From PGYR01 sp034670025 (GTDB taxonomy: Bacteria > Bacteroidota > Ignavibacteria > Kapaibacteriales > UBA2268), in NCBI GenBank assembly GCA_034670025.1, contig JAXMOE010000007.1, positions 30,473-94,472 on the forward strand: a stretch of 64,000 bases of DNA, written 5' to 3'. Position 1 is the first letter of the stretch. Each line of letters opens with the position of its first letter. The position numbers and the translations under genes are program-made. Positions 1 through 8,468 of the stretch are shown here, piece by piece. The notes beneath the pieces are model-generated. The model was not told where the DNA came from. It ran no database searches and worked only from the letters and a program-made list of their open reading frames with translations.

Positions 1-2
1 CA

Positions 3-1199
3 TTTCTTCCTTTTGCTATACTTGCGGCAATAATAGGGAGCATAGCATTCTACAGAACTAAAGCAATAAAAGAAGAATCTCAAGCAGAAATGCGTGGCGA
101 ATTAGAAGCAGCGGAAGAGACCGAAAAACCAAGCGAAACACCTGTGGAAGACTTGCTAAAAGTTGACCCAGTGGAAATAGAGCTTGGCTACTCTCTGATT
201 TCATTAGTCGATGAACAGCAAGGCGGCGATGTATTCAAACGGATAACTAATGTCCGTAAGCAGTTGGCAACAGAGCTTGGCATAATATTACCACCTGTGC
301 GAGTGCGAGACAACCTACAGTTAGACCCCGAAAACTATGTTATAAAAATACGTGGCAACGAAGTCGCTTCCAATTTCCTTTTCCCCAATATGCTATTGGC
401 GATGAACCCAGGAACTGCCGAAGGCGAACTACGTGGAAAATCTGTAACAGAGCCAGTATTTGGCCTGCCAGCTAAGTGGATAGACCAAAACGAACGCGAA
501 AACGCTGAGATAATGGGCTACACAGTTGTGGAATCTGCTACCGTGTTGACTACTCACTTGACTGAAATATTGAAACAAAATTCTGAGAAGCTGCTGACTC
601 GTCAGGACACCAAGCAATTAATTGACAATCTGAAGGAAGATTATCCAGCTCTCACCGAAGAAGTAAAGCCAGAGAATATTCCCCTGTCAGTTATTCAAAA
701 AGTATTGCAAAACCTACTTAGTGAGAACATACCGATACGTGATTTGCCAATGATACTGGAATCACTAATTGAATATTACAGAGTTACTCAGAACATAGAT
801 GTATTAACGGAATACGTCCGCCACAACCTATCGGAAACAATCAAATCATTATATGAAGATGAGGATGGAGTGGTGAACGCAATTGCCCTATCCACAGACA
901 TAGAAGACAAGATGACTCAGGCACTACAAAACTCCAATGGCAACCAAATCAGCCCAACTATGGGTATGCCTCCGCAGTTTGTAGAAATGGTAAAGGAAGG
1001 AGTAGCAAAAGCAATAGACGACGCTACAATAGCTGGGCATTTGCCAGTAGTTATCTGCTCTGCACAGGTTCGCCCTTACTTCAAGAAAATGATACAAACT
1101 ACATTCCCAGTAGTGAGTGTTATCAGCTATTCTGAGCTACCAACAGACACCGACATAGAAGTAGTGAGTAATGTTAATTTGCTCGAGCAAGTGCAATAA
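3..1199 (+). CDS. flhA: FlhA, flagellar export apparatus protein (5' end outside window)
   Basis: Reading frame is open from the first bases of the window, so this is the C-terminal part of a longer gene. The first residues (FLPFAILAAIIGSIAFYR) are the end of the last membrane helix, followed by an acidic linker and the large cytoplasmic domain, about 370 residues. Family features seen: VDPVEIELGYSLISLVD at the domain start, LPPVRVRDN, and the NIPIRDLPMILESL helix typical of FlhA/InvA. FlhA forms the nonameric ring of the flagellar type III export gate and receives chaperone-substrate complexes. Its usual partners fliP, fliQ, fliR and flhB lie about 48 kb away on the same strand, so the export genes are split into at least two loci. 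Confidence 0.95.
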   Translation, partial: FLPFAILAAIIGSIAFYRTKAIKEESQAEMRGELEAAEETEKPSETPVEDLLKVDPVEIELGYSLISLVDEQQGGDVFKRITNVRKQLATELGIILPPVRVRDNLQLDPENYVIKIRGNEVASNFLFPNMLLAMNPGTAEGELRGKSVTEPVFGLPAKWIDQNERENAEIMGYTVVESATVLTTHLTEILKQNSEKLLTRQDTKQLIDNLKEDYPALTEEVKPENIPLSVIQKVLQNLLSENIPIRDLPMILESLIEYYRVTQNIDVLTEYVRHNLSETIKSLYEDEDGVVNAIALSTDIEDKMTQALQNSNGNQISPTMGMPPQFVEMVKEGVAKAIDDATIAGHLPVVICSAQVRPYFKKMIQTTFPVVSVISYSELPTDTDIEVVSNVNLLEQVQ

Positions 1200-1237
1200 T
1201 TCCAAAATATTTCTTATTTTCACATTCTTAAAATGCC

Positions 1238-1513
1238 ATGAAAATAAAAAATTACTATAGAATACTCGGAATAGAGAGCTCGGCAACATCTGACGAGATA
1301 AAAGAAGCATACAAGCGATTAGCTCGTAAGTACCACCCCGATTTGCACCCAAACAACCCCAAGATAGAAAAGATATTTGGTGAGATAAAAGAGGCCTACG
1401 ACGTACTCGGTTTTCTGGATAAGCGATTGAAATATAACCTGCTGCTTAGTAAATCGAAGCGATTGATGGACGAAATCACCCGACGCGAATATATAGTTAG
1501 CAAGAAAAAGTAG
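1238..1513 (+). CDS. Small J-domain (DnaJ-like) protein
   Basis: 91-residue protein that is almost entirely one J domain: YYRILGIESSATSDEIKEAY, then the HPD tripeptide in RKYHPDLHP (about residue 33) that stimulates DnaK-type Hsp70 ATPase, then the helix IKEAYDVLGFLDKRLKYN. There is no Gly/Phe region, zinc-finger or substrate domain, so it is a type III J-protein. It starts 38 bp after flhA on the same strand and may be co-transcribed with it; a role in flagellar assembly is only a guess from position. Confidence 0.85.
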   Translation: MKIKNYYRILGIESSATSDEIKEAYKRLARKYHPDLHPNNPKIEKIFGEIKEAYDVLGFLDKRLKYNLLLSKSKRLMDEITRREYIVSKKK

Positions 1514-1820
1514 GGTTAGTCTAATCCCCCCAACCCCATTTGTCAAGGGGTTGCTAGAGTTGTGTCCACGCTAAAGGTAGATTGCCACAAAATATCAGCA
1601 AGCTGATATTTCTCGGAAAGACGTGTATCATCCACCTCCGCCTTTTGCCTTCAGCAAAAGTCACCTCCGCCAGCGGAGGATAGGCATCGGAAGAGTCCAG
1701 AGATAGGAAGTGATGTTTTAAGGCCTGGATTCTTCGAATGCCACGGCACTCTCTGAATGGACGGGACACCCGCATCACTTGAGAGCACAAACAGTAACCG
1801 AAGAGTTCAAATAACAATCA
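1514..1820. repeat. Intergenic stretch with interspersed palindromic repeat (core 1628-1680)
   Basis: No credible gene. At 1532-1557 there is a CAACCCC/GGGGTTG inverted repeat near the end of the J-domain gene. At 1628-1680 there is a repeat with two GGAGGTGGA-like blocks separated by a small hairpin (CTTTTGCC/GGCAAAAG type) and ending in the palindrome TCCGCCAGCGGA. A clearly related copy lies at 45963-46014 and a worn copy at 42881-42926. Repeats of this kind are common between genes in Bacteroidota; function unknown. Confidence 0.6.
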
Positions 1821-2483
1821 TCAAAAGCTTACCAGATGACCATTGTGTTTTAGCCAATATTTATATACTCGGTACTCTGGTTGCAACTGTTCTACTGTAA
1901 GCCAAAATTTTGCGGAGTGGTCCATATACTTCAGGTGGGCAACCTCGTGTGCTACTACGTATTCCATTACTTGGAGTGGTGCAAGCACTAACCGCCAGTT
2001 TATATTTATGTTCTTTCGGTTACTGCACGAACCCCACCGAGTTTTGGCAGAGCTGATTTTTACTTGCTTGTGGGCTATACCTAATTTATCGGTGTATTTC
2101 TCGACCAAGTGAGTAGCCAATTTCTTTGCTTTTGCCTTATACCAATTAGTCATTGCTGATTGTACTTTGTCCGAATGCGAAAGAGCAATCAGGAATTTCT
2201 CCCCATCAAAACTGACGGCTTGCCTTTGCTTTACCAATGCCACGGGGTATTGTTTACCTAAGAAATAATACTGGTCAGTTTCATCAAAGCTATACTCTAC
2301 GTGGTGTTTCGATTTTGCTACAGCTACTTTTTTGGCTATCCATTGCCTTTTGTCGTGAAGAACTTCCTCTATCTCGCGTTTAGTAGCCCTGTTTGGAACT
2401 CGCAAAGTAAGCTCACCTTTGTCACTTATTTCTAAACCGAACGATTTCCTTTTCGAGCGTATAATTGCTGTAGGTTTTATCAT
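1821..2483 (-). CDS. YgjP/DUF45-family metallopeptidase
   Basis: 220 residues, cytoplasmic, no signal peptide. The C-terminal half has the family signature TRWGSCSNRKNININWRLVL and the zinc motif HEVAHLKYMDHSAKFW, in which HExxH is followed by a conserved His about ten residues on (SprT/WSS1-like gluzincin fold). In other bacteria YgjP neighbours restriction or DNA-repair genes, but its substrate is not settled. Its start codon overlaps the stop codon of the upstream DUF2254 gene by one base (TAATG-type junction), so the two are translationally coupled. Confidence 0.85.
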   Translation of the reverse strand: MIKPTAIIRSKRKSFGLEISDKGELTLRVPNRATKREIEEVLHDKRQWIAKKVAVAKSKHHVEYSFDETDQYYFLGKQYPVALVKQRQAVSFDGEKFLIALSHSDKVQSAMTNWYKAKAKKLATHLVEKYTDKLGIAHKQVKISSAKTRWGSCSNRKNININWRLVLAPLQVMEYVVAHEVAHLKYMDHSAKFWLTVEQLQPEYRVYKYWLKHNGHLVSF

Positions 2484-3781
2484 TACAGATTCAAATTATT
2501 ATATCGTACTTGCAAATCTGCTTTGTCATTCTGTTCAGCAAATGTCCTTTCCGCAGCCCTGACAACCATGTCTGCATGGGTTTTTACAGCTGTGCGTTGC
2601 TCATCGTTTTGAACGAATTTATTTATCTCACCCAAAGCGTCTATTATTCTAATCAACACAGCTGGTGTCGCCTCTGCATTTTGCCTTATCTGGTTGAATG
2701 CCGCATCTATCATCCCTTCAAAATCGAGAGCATTGATAACAATTCGCAAATGACCGTCCTTGTCATATCTATGCTTATAAGGGAATTGCAGCCCAGTGAG
2801 TTTACACATAATAGAAGACAAATTGTCGATGCAGGTAATTGCTGTATAAGGGTCATTTATCCCAGGCGACAGAGCACGAGAGGCAATCTCAACTATCTGA
2901 TGAATAGCAAACTCTGCGTCTTGGTGTTGGGTTCGCATAACCCCAGTTTCTATATAACTATCTAATTTTTTGCTCTCTTCCATATTGTCATTGCAATAGA
3001 CAGCGAACAACTTGCTTTCTTTGACTACAAACTGGCCAGCTCTTTTGTGAACTATAATCAGTATTTGGTTTTCGGTAGCATATTCCAACAAATCACTGTA
3101 ATCGATTAATTGTATGTATCCACTTTTGCTTGTTTTTGGGCTATACTCTGACTTATATTGTTCTTTGACAAATGACATATCGGGGTTGTGTTCTATCTGA
3201 TTTTGGTAATCTGTTCCGCCGAGCAAGCTTTCCAAATCATCCATAAGATTTTCGGTAATGTCTGCAATTACTTTGTCCGACTGGATAGAGGTGGCAATGT
3301 GATGTATAAATATGATAAGCATAATTATATTGAGAACCCCAAATACTATGGCTGCAAACACCGATAGCACAGGTATAAACTCAAAATCTTCTGCACCACG
3401 AACAGAGTTCAACACGAGAAGGCAGTAAACAAAAGTAGCAACAAATGTCCCCAAAACGGTCTGGTTCATAGTGTCATACATAAAGTTACGCAGCAGCCGC
3501 GAGCCAAACTGAGATGAAGCTAAGGTGAGGGCTACCAATGTGATAGAGAACACAGTTCCTGCCACCCCAATCATAGCTCCTGCAATAATAGACAATATGC
3601 TACGAGCAGAGTCGGCACTACCAGAGTAAATATACTTAAACAACCCCTCTGGCTCGAGACCGAGTTCATAGTCCAAATAGATAAACAAAAAAGCCAACAC
3701 TACCGCAGTCAGAACCAACATTGATGGTATAAACCAGAAGGTTGAGTTGAGCTTAGTCCAAAAATATTTTAATTTTTTCAT
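2483..3781 (-). CDS. DUF2254 family membrane protein
   Basis: 432 residues. Four predicted membrane helices lie in the first 170 residues (FWFIPSMLVLTAVVLAFLFI; a GAMIGVAGTVFSITLVALTL segment followed by ASSQFGSRLLRNFMYD; FVATFVYCLLVL; VLSVFAAIVFGVLNIIMLII). A soluble C-terminal domain follows, containing AIHQIVEIASRALSPGINDP, the most conserved DUF2254 stretch. Function is unknown. It heads a two-gene unit with the YgjP-like peptidase. The gene upstream (lipoprotein at 3896) is separated by its own terminator. Confidence 0.88.
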   Translation of the reverse strand: MKKLKYFWTKLNSTFWFIPSMLVLTAVVLAFLFIYLDYELGLEPEGLFKYIYSGSADSARSILSIIAGAMIGVAGTVFSITLVALTLASSQFGSRLLRNFMYDTMNQTVLGTFVATFVYCLLVLNSVRGAEDFEFIPVLSVFAAIVFGVLNIIMLIIFIHHIATSIQSDKVIADITENLMDDLESLLGGTDYQNQIEHNPDMSFVKEQYKSEYSPKTSKSGYIQLIDYSDLLEYATENQILIIVHKRAGQFVVKESKLFAVYCNDNMEESKKLDSYIETGVMRTQHQDAEFAIHQIVEIASRALSPGINDPYTAITCIDNLSSIMCKLTGLQFPYKHRYDKDGHLRIVINALDFEGMIDAAFNQIRQNAEATPAVLIRIIDALGEINKFVQNDEQRTAVKTHADMVVRAAERTFAEQNDKADLQVRYNNLNL

Positions 3782-3843
3782 TTACTAATTTAATAAATTG
3801 AGTCGGGTATAGCAACAAATTATTAGTTTCATCAAAAATAAAA

Positions 3844-3866
3844 AAGCCCAACTATCAGTTGAGCTT
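3844..3866 (-). terminator. Rho-independent terminator after the 3896 lipoprotein gene
   Basis: On the minus strand a 10-bp stem (AAGCTCAACT / AGTTGGGCTT with one G-U pair) and 3-nt loop is followed by a T-rich run (complement of the A run at 3830-3843). It lies about 30 bp beyond the stop codon of the lipoprotein gene. Confidence 0.8.
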
Positions 3867-3895
3867 AATGAATAAATAAATCTATTGATAATCAG

Positions 3896-4648
3896 TTAAT
3901 TTAAGTTATGGTCAACCAGAATGTCAATAGTACCACCTTTTAATTCAGTTTCTTCATCAGTTTCAATAGACTTAGTTTCAAATATTCCAACCCCACTAAT
4001 TAAGACATAATAACTATCTTCTTCACCTTCAAAGTCTATAGTTACTTCATCCGCAGTAAAAGCTAAATCTAAAATGGTAGTAGTTTTAAATTTTACAGCA
4101 TCATAAGTTTTTCCTTTATAGCTAACTTCAACATTTCCAACCTTAGAACCAATCATTTTGAAAAAACCAACTAACGCAGTTGTGTCAGTCTTTTCATCAA
4201 TTGGAAAATTTAGAGCTTCCCACGTTTGATTTTTAAAATCAATTAATTTAGTCCAACCTGGTGTAAGTCCTTCTAGTGGATTACCTTCTTCTTCGGTCAG
4301 ATTAGAAAAGTAAATATAGAGCCCCTCATCGTCGGAACTTATAGCCGTGAAATTCACTTCATCTTCTTCATCTTCATCTACACTGGTTGACTCTTCCGAA
4401 AAACCAAATCCAGCTCTTCCGTCTATAGTCACCGCTTTACCAATAATCATTTTATTAGTGCCCGTTTTTTCGCCAACTTTACTTTCATTGGCATCTATTT
4501 CGTAAACCTCATACATCCAATAATTCCCTTCTGCCAAAGGAAAGCTTAGTGATTCATCTGACGGATTTGTGCTGCTGTCATCATCTTTACAAGCCCCTAA
4601 TAGCATTACTAGTACCAATAATACTATAATATTTTCAATTCTTTTCAT
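3896..4648 (-). CDS. Lipoprotein of unknown function
   Basis: 250 residues from the ATG at 4648, chosen because AGGAG sits about 7 bp upstream and the protein then begins with a lipoprotein signal (MKRIENIIVLLVLVMLLGAC). A longer frame reaching into the neighbouring gene has neither. After the lipobox comes the acidic stretch KDDDSSTNPSDE, a common export tail in this genome (compare the genes at 30634 and 31612). The rest is beta-rich, with WMYEVYEID near the start and GVGIFETKSIETDEE at the end, resembling surface lipoproteins of T9SS-bearing bacteria. No enzymatic motif was recognised. Confidence 0.75.
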   Translation of the reverse strand: MKRIENIIVLLVLVMLLGACKDDDSSTNPSDESLSFPLAEGNYWMYEVYEIDANESKVGEKTGTNKMIIGKAVTIDGRAGFGFSEESTSVDEDEEDEVNFTAISSDDEGLYIYFSNLTEEEGNPLEGLTPGWTKLIDFKNQTWEALNFPIDEKTDTTALVGFFKMIGSKVGNVEVSYKGKTYDAVKFKTTTILDLAFTADEVTIDFEGEEDSYYVLISGVGIFETKSIETDEETELKGGTIDILVDHNLN

Positions 4649-4689
4649 AAACTCCTTTTGTCTTTTGTTAGTGTGTAATTTATAATTTA

Positions 4690-7600
4690 TTATTTCAACA
4701 CAATCACATTCTCTGTCAGCACTCCATTTGGAGTCTGTAACCGCACTTGGTATAGCCCAGAAGGTATTTTGCTTGTGTTGATACTTAATTGCTTTTCTGA
4801 TGCTGTTTGTGTCCAATTCTCGGTATATGCAACTCTTCCTTCGCTAGAGATTAGCTCTAATTTCATTTCAGGTTCGTTGAGCGTAGTCGAAACGCCTGAA
4901 TGAACATTGACCACCAACTTATCCTTAGCTGGGTTTGGCGAGATTTTCATTCCTGTTGGCTCTACAATCTCAATACTTCTGTAAGGAAAACCACATACCG
5001 TATCTATTTTTATCCTACTCGGTAGAGTTACTATTTCTATATAAGGGTTATTAAACTCATAACTTGGGAAGGTAATGTCATATTGCAAATCACTTGTGAG
5101 CAAAACTTCACCTTTTATCTCATTCACTTTGGTTTTGGATTTACGAATAACTTCATTTTTGTTTATTGTGAAATCAGAACCAGTAAGTAGAACTGAATTA
5201 TCCAAATGTGTTGTTATTGAATAAGTTTGCAATGGTAAGTCTGCTTCAGCTTCTAAGTAAATCGGGATTGTAATTTCATCACCTATTTTAGTTTCTATAT
5301 CGACACTGCTGATTGTGCCTCTTGCATAGACTTCCGCCGTTACTGGGATTGTAATCACAGTATCACACGGGGAAATTACTCTGTACTCAAAGCTATCAGT
5401 GTAAGGGCCAAGTTCGGTTGGGTCTAAAGTTTTGTTGTACTGTACAGTTTGACCTGAAAGTATAGTATATTTTTTGCCGTCATCAGTGATTACAATATCA
5501 ATTCCACTTGTGTTGGTGATTTTGGCTGAATCTATTCTTGTTTCTGAAATATACACCTTACCAAAATCAATCTTGTTCTTGCTAATATCAAACGATAATG
5601 ATTGTCTATTTACTGTGTACTCCTCTGTTGAACTACACCCATTTTCATCAGTTACTGTGAGTGAATAAGTGCCTGCTTCTGTTACTTCTATCTCTTTTGT
5701 TACTTCATCTGTTGACCAGAGGTAATCTGAAAAGTCTTTGTTTGGTGATAATGTTGCCGTGTTACCACACACTATATCTTCTCCTATAATTTCAAATGAA
5801 AGAGATTCCGTCCTTACAGTAAATTCTTCCGTCGAGCTACACCCGTTCTCATCTGTCACAGTTAGTGAGTATGTCCCGGCTTCCGTTACTTCTATTTCTT
5901 TTGTTGTTTCGTCTGTTGACCAAAGATATTCTGCAAAATCTTTGTCTGGTGCTAATGTAGCGCTATTACCACAATCTATGTTTTCCCCCATCAGTTCAAA
6001 TTCGGGATTGGGACTTTCGCTTACAGTAAACTCAGCTGTACCAATACAACCATCTTTACTCGTTGTAACAGTATATGTTCCTGCTTGACTTACTTCAATA
6101 ACAGGTGTAGTTTCTCCAGTACTCCACTCATAACTGTAAGTCGGGTCAATGGGGAGTGCCTCTAATATTGCAATTTGCCCCTCACAAATATCACTTCCAT
6201 TTATAGTCACTTTCAAATTATCTTCTACGCTGATTGTTATCTCAGAGCTATCTTTGCACCCTGTTCTTGTGTCCGTTATAGTTAATTTATAAGTGCCCGT
6301 TTCACTAACATATATGCTTTCCGATTCCGAATTGGTGTTCCATTTGTATTCATAAAAAGAATTTATCCTTTGTGATTCTAACAACACCGAATCACCGCTA
6401 CAAAAAGTAGTAGGTACTGGTTTGAATCCAGCTCTCACTATAGGAAAATAAGAAATACCAAATGTGTCTCTCAATATTGCACCGCTACTAGTTCGTACTT
6501 CAAGCCAATATTTACCTTGTTCTTTTATTATTATTTGGTTAGTGGTGTCTCCTGTTGACCACAAATAATCGGTATAAATATCATTAACAGAGATAGTTTC
6601 ATCTGTACCAAAACACATCTTACGAGAACCAATAAAGCTAAACCCATCATCTTGTTTGAACACTATGCTTATGCTGTCAGTAAAATTACACCCAATATCA
6701 TTCGAATAAGTTACTGTATAAGTTCCTGGCTCACTTACTGTTGCTTCTTTTGTTGTGTCTCCTGTTGACCACCAATAGTCATCATACTCTATTGGTAAAC
6801 TTAAAGTCACTTCTTCATCATAGTATATCTCTTTTTCCGGCTCAGCTTTCAACTTTGAGATTTCTAAATTTTCTACATAAACCAAATACTCATATATATG
6901 CTCCTTGCCACTATCATCAGTAACGTGTAAATGGTAAGTACCCTCATCTTTCTTTTGAGCATTTTCTACATTTACTACTCGCTCATTTGATTTAAAACCA
7001 TTTGGTCCAGTCCAACTATAGGTTGGATTTTCAAAATACCAATCCACATTGGGTTCTAAAGTAAAACTATAGTCTTCACATATTCTTAGAAGTGAGTCTA
7101 TAGTGTAATCATACATCGTAGTTGGGATATGTGGTAACCCAATCATCGAAGTTCCGTCTAAAACCACGGCATTTTCTTTTAGTCTAACAGTTGATAAATC
7201 ATCCGTATTTTCCAAAGTCAACAAATATCGAGTATTCTGATTTGAAATATAAATAATACTATCTGGGCCCATCATAAAATCGTTTTGCCTATGTATTCCT
7301 ATCTCTGGGTATAGTAATTGGATTGTTGGTTTTTGTGTTTCAACTTTATCCATGTTCTTAAGTACATAAATGCCATCAGAATTTAGGAAATAATAGTACT
7401 TACCATTTGGAGAATATTCCCCTGATAATCCATCATTCATTATATCAACTGATTCATAACGTACGAACTCTAATTCTTCACTATTGCAATTGAGCTTGAT
7501 AATTTCGTAATTTTTTCTACTAAAATTTATAAAAGTGTTATTTACTTTATTGAATTTTAACTGAGAGTCTTCAATATGTCTATCAAATCTAGAGTCTATA

Positions 7601-8238
7601 GTATGTTTGAGAACAAACTTCTCTTCCTTTATATCAAACCAGTAAAGTCTATATTGGTTAGAATTATAATCGTGAGTAATAATATAAACCGATGCACCGC
7701 ATTTATTTTTTACCAAAAGTAATTTCTCGCTATTGTAGTCTGACCTTATTGTTTCATATTTTGAAATAATGCCCATACTACGGAAAGTATAATACTTCTG
7801 TGTGTTTGGTAAATATCTTGTATATTCTACAATACCAAAATTTAAGATTGAAAACCCGAGATTTTTCGAGCTTTTATTATCATCTCTTGCAAAACTAGAA
7901 CTTACGTGCAAGTATTTATCGCCGTTTAATTTCACCAACACTCCGCCCTGCGACGACGATGAATGCCCCGAAATGTGTTCACCTTTTAGCCAAGGACCAT
8001 CACTAAAAGCAATATTAGCATAAGACACTAATCTTAACTTACCCTTTGGTGTTGATATAACACTTGTGTTCTCTGAAGTATTAGTCATCCAATAGTTTTC
8101 TATATTCGATGGGTTCTTATTAGGCGTATCGAAAGTAATAGCCGCTGATTTACCAAAAAGCCAATTGTAATATTCTTTTTGAGAATATGTGTTGGATGAA
8201 AGGAAGAGGAATAGTAATATGAAGATAATGGATTTCAT
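4690..8238 (-). CDS. Large T9SS-secreted protein with tandem Ig/PKD-like modules
   Basis: 1182 residues. Signal peptide MKSIIFILLFLFLSSNTYSQ, then YYNWLFGKSAAITFD, a start typical of secreted proteins in this group, and a roughly 370-residue beta-propeller-like region. From about residue 390 there are seven or so modules of 70-90 residues with the pattern YxWSTGDTT...GTYxLTVTDxNGC. The last two are nearly identical (…EVTEAGTYSLTVTDENGCSS), so recently duplicated. The end is a type A sorting domain (ISPNPAKDKLVV … GLYQVRLQTPNG…VIVLK), cleaved after export through the T9SS pore. Likely an adhesin or surface-matrix protein. A palindromic interspersed repeat lies in frame inside the sorting domain (4867-4900). 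Confidence 0.88.
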   Translation of the reverse strand: MKSIIFILLFLFLSSNTYSQKEYYNWLFGKSAAITFDTPNKNPSNIENYWMTNTSENTSVISTPKGKLRLVSYANIAFSDGPWLKGEHISGHSSSSQGGVLVKLNGDKYLHVSSSFARDDNKSSKNLGFSILNFGIVEYTRYLPNTQKYYTFRSMGIISKYETIRSDYNSEKLLLVKNKCGASVYIITHDYNSNQYRLYWFDIKEEKFVLKHTIDSRFDRHIEDSQLKFNKVNNTFINFSRKNYEIIKLNCNSEELEFVRYESVDIMNDGLSGEYSPNGKYYYFLNSDGIYVLKNMDKVETQKPTIQLLYPEIGIHRQNDFMMGPDSIIYISNQNTRYLLTLENTDDLSTVRLKENAVVLDGTSMIGLPHIPTTMYDYTIDSLLRICEDYSFTLEPNVDWYFENPTYSWTGPNGFKSNERVVNVENAQKKDEGTYHLHVTDDSGKEHIYEYLVYVENLEISKLKAEPEKEIYYDEEVTLSLPIEYDDYWWSTGDTTKEATVSEPGTYTVTYSNDIGCNFTDSISIVFKQDDGFSFIGSRKMCFGTDETISVNDIYTDYLWSTGDTTNQIIIKEQGKYWLEVRTSSGAILRDTFGISYFPIVRAGFKPVPTTFCSGDSVLLESQRINSFYEYKWNTNSESESIYVSETGTYKLTITDTRTGCKDSSEITISVEDNLKVTINGSDICEGQIAILEALPIDPTYSYEWSTGETTPVIEVSQAGTYTVTTSKDGCIGTAEFTVSESPNPEFELMGENIDCGNSATLAPDKDFAEYLWSTDETTKEIEVTEAGTYSLTVTDENGCSSTEEFTVRTESLSFEIIGEDIVCGNTATLSPNKDFSDYLWSTDEVTKEIEVTEAGTYSLTVTDENGCSSTEEYTVNRQSLSFDISKNKIDFGKVYISETRIDSAKITNTSGIDIVITDDGKKYTILSGQTVQYNKTLDPTELGPYTDSFEYRVISPCDTVITIPVTAEVYARGTISSVDIETKIGDEITIPIYLEAEADLPLQTYSITTHLDNSVLLTGSDFTINKNEVIRKSKTKVNEIKGEVLLTSDLQYDITFPSYEFNNPYIEIVTLPSRIKIDTVCGFPYRSIEIVEPTGMKISPNPAKDKLVVNVHSGVSTTLNEPEMKLELISSEGRVAYTENWTQTASEKQLSINTSKIPSGLYQVRLQTPNGVLTENVIVLK
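4867..4900. repeat. Interspersed palindromic repeat inside a coding sequence
   Basis: TTCAGG at 4867 and CCTGAA at 4895 frame a core (CGTTGAGCGTAGTCGAAACG) that matches the family of small repeats seen between genes in many Bacteroidota. Relatives in this window are at 42936-42951 (TTGAGCCTGTCGAAATG) and degraded ones near 33753 and 44186. Here the repeat is read as GVSTTLNEPE within the T9SS sorting domain without breaking the frame. Confidence 0.6.
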
Positions 8239-8468
8239 TGTGTGAATAAGTTATGTAAATCAGTTGAGATATACAAAAATTGTATAAATAATAATTTTAG
8301 TAGAAAGCGAAAATTTTACATTTCCATAGAGTATTATTATATTACAAATTACTAAACATTAATTGCTATGGATTAAGTGATATCTACTTGATGTCAACAG
8401 AAAACAACACTTCCTACGATATCATAAACAACTTATGATTGATGGAATTATTATATAAAGGAATAAAA

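Noticed and set aside
1554..1817. Minus-strand open frame containing PPLAEVTFAEGKRRRW
   Set aside because: A similar peptide appears at 45813-46043 only because both are the same interspersed repeat being translated; no ribosome site and no coding character.
5474..6088. Plus-strand frames inside the large T9SS gene
   Set aside because: Repetitive Ser/Val-rich shadows of the Ig-like modules on the other strand.
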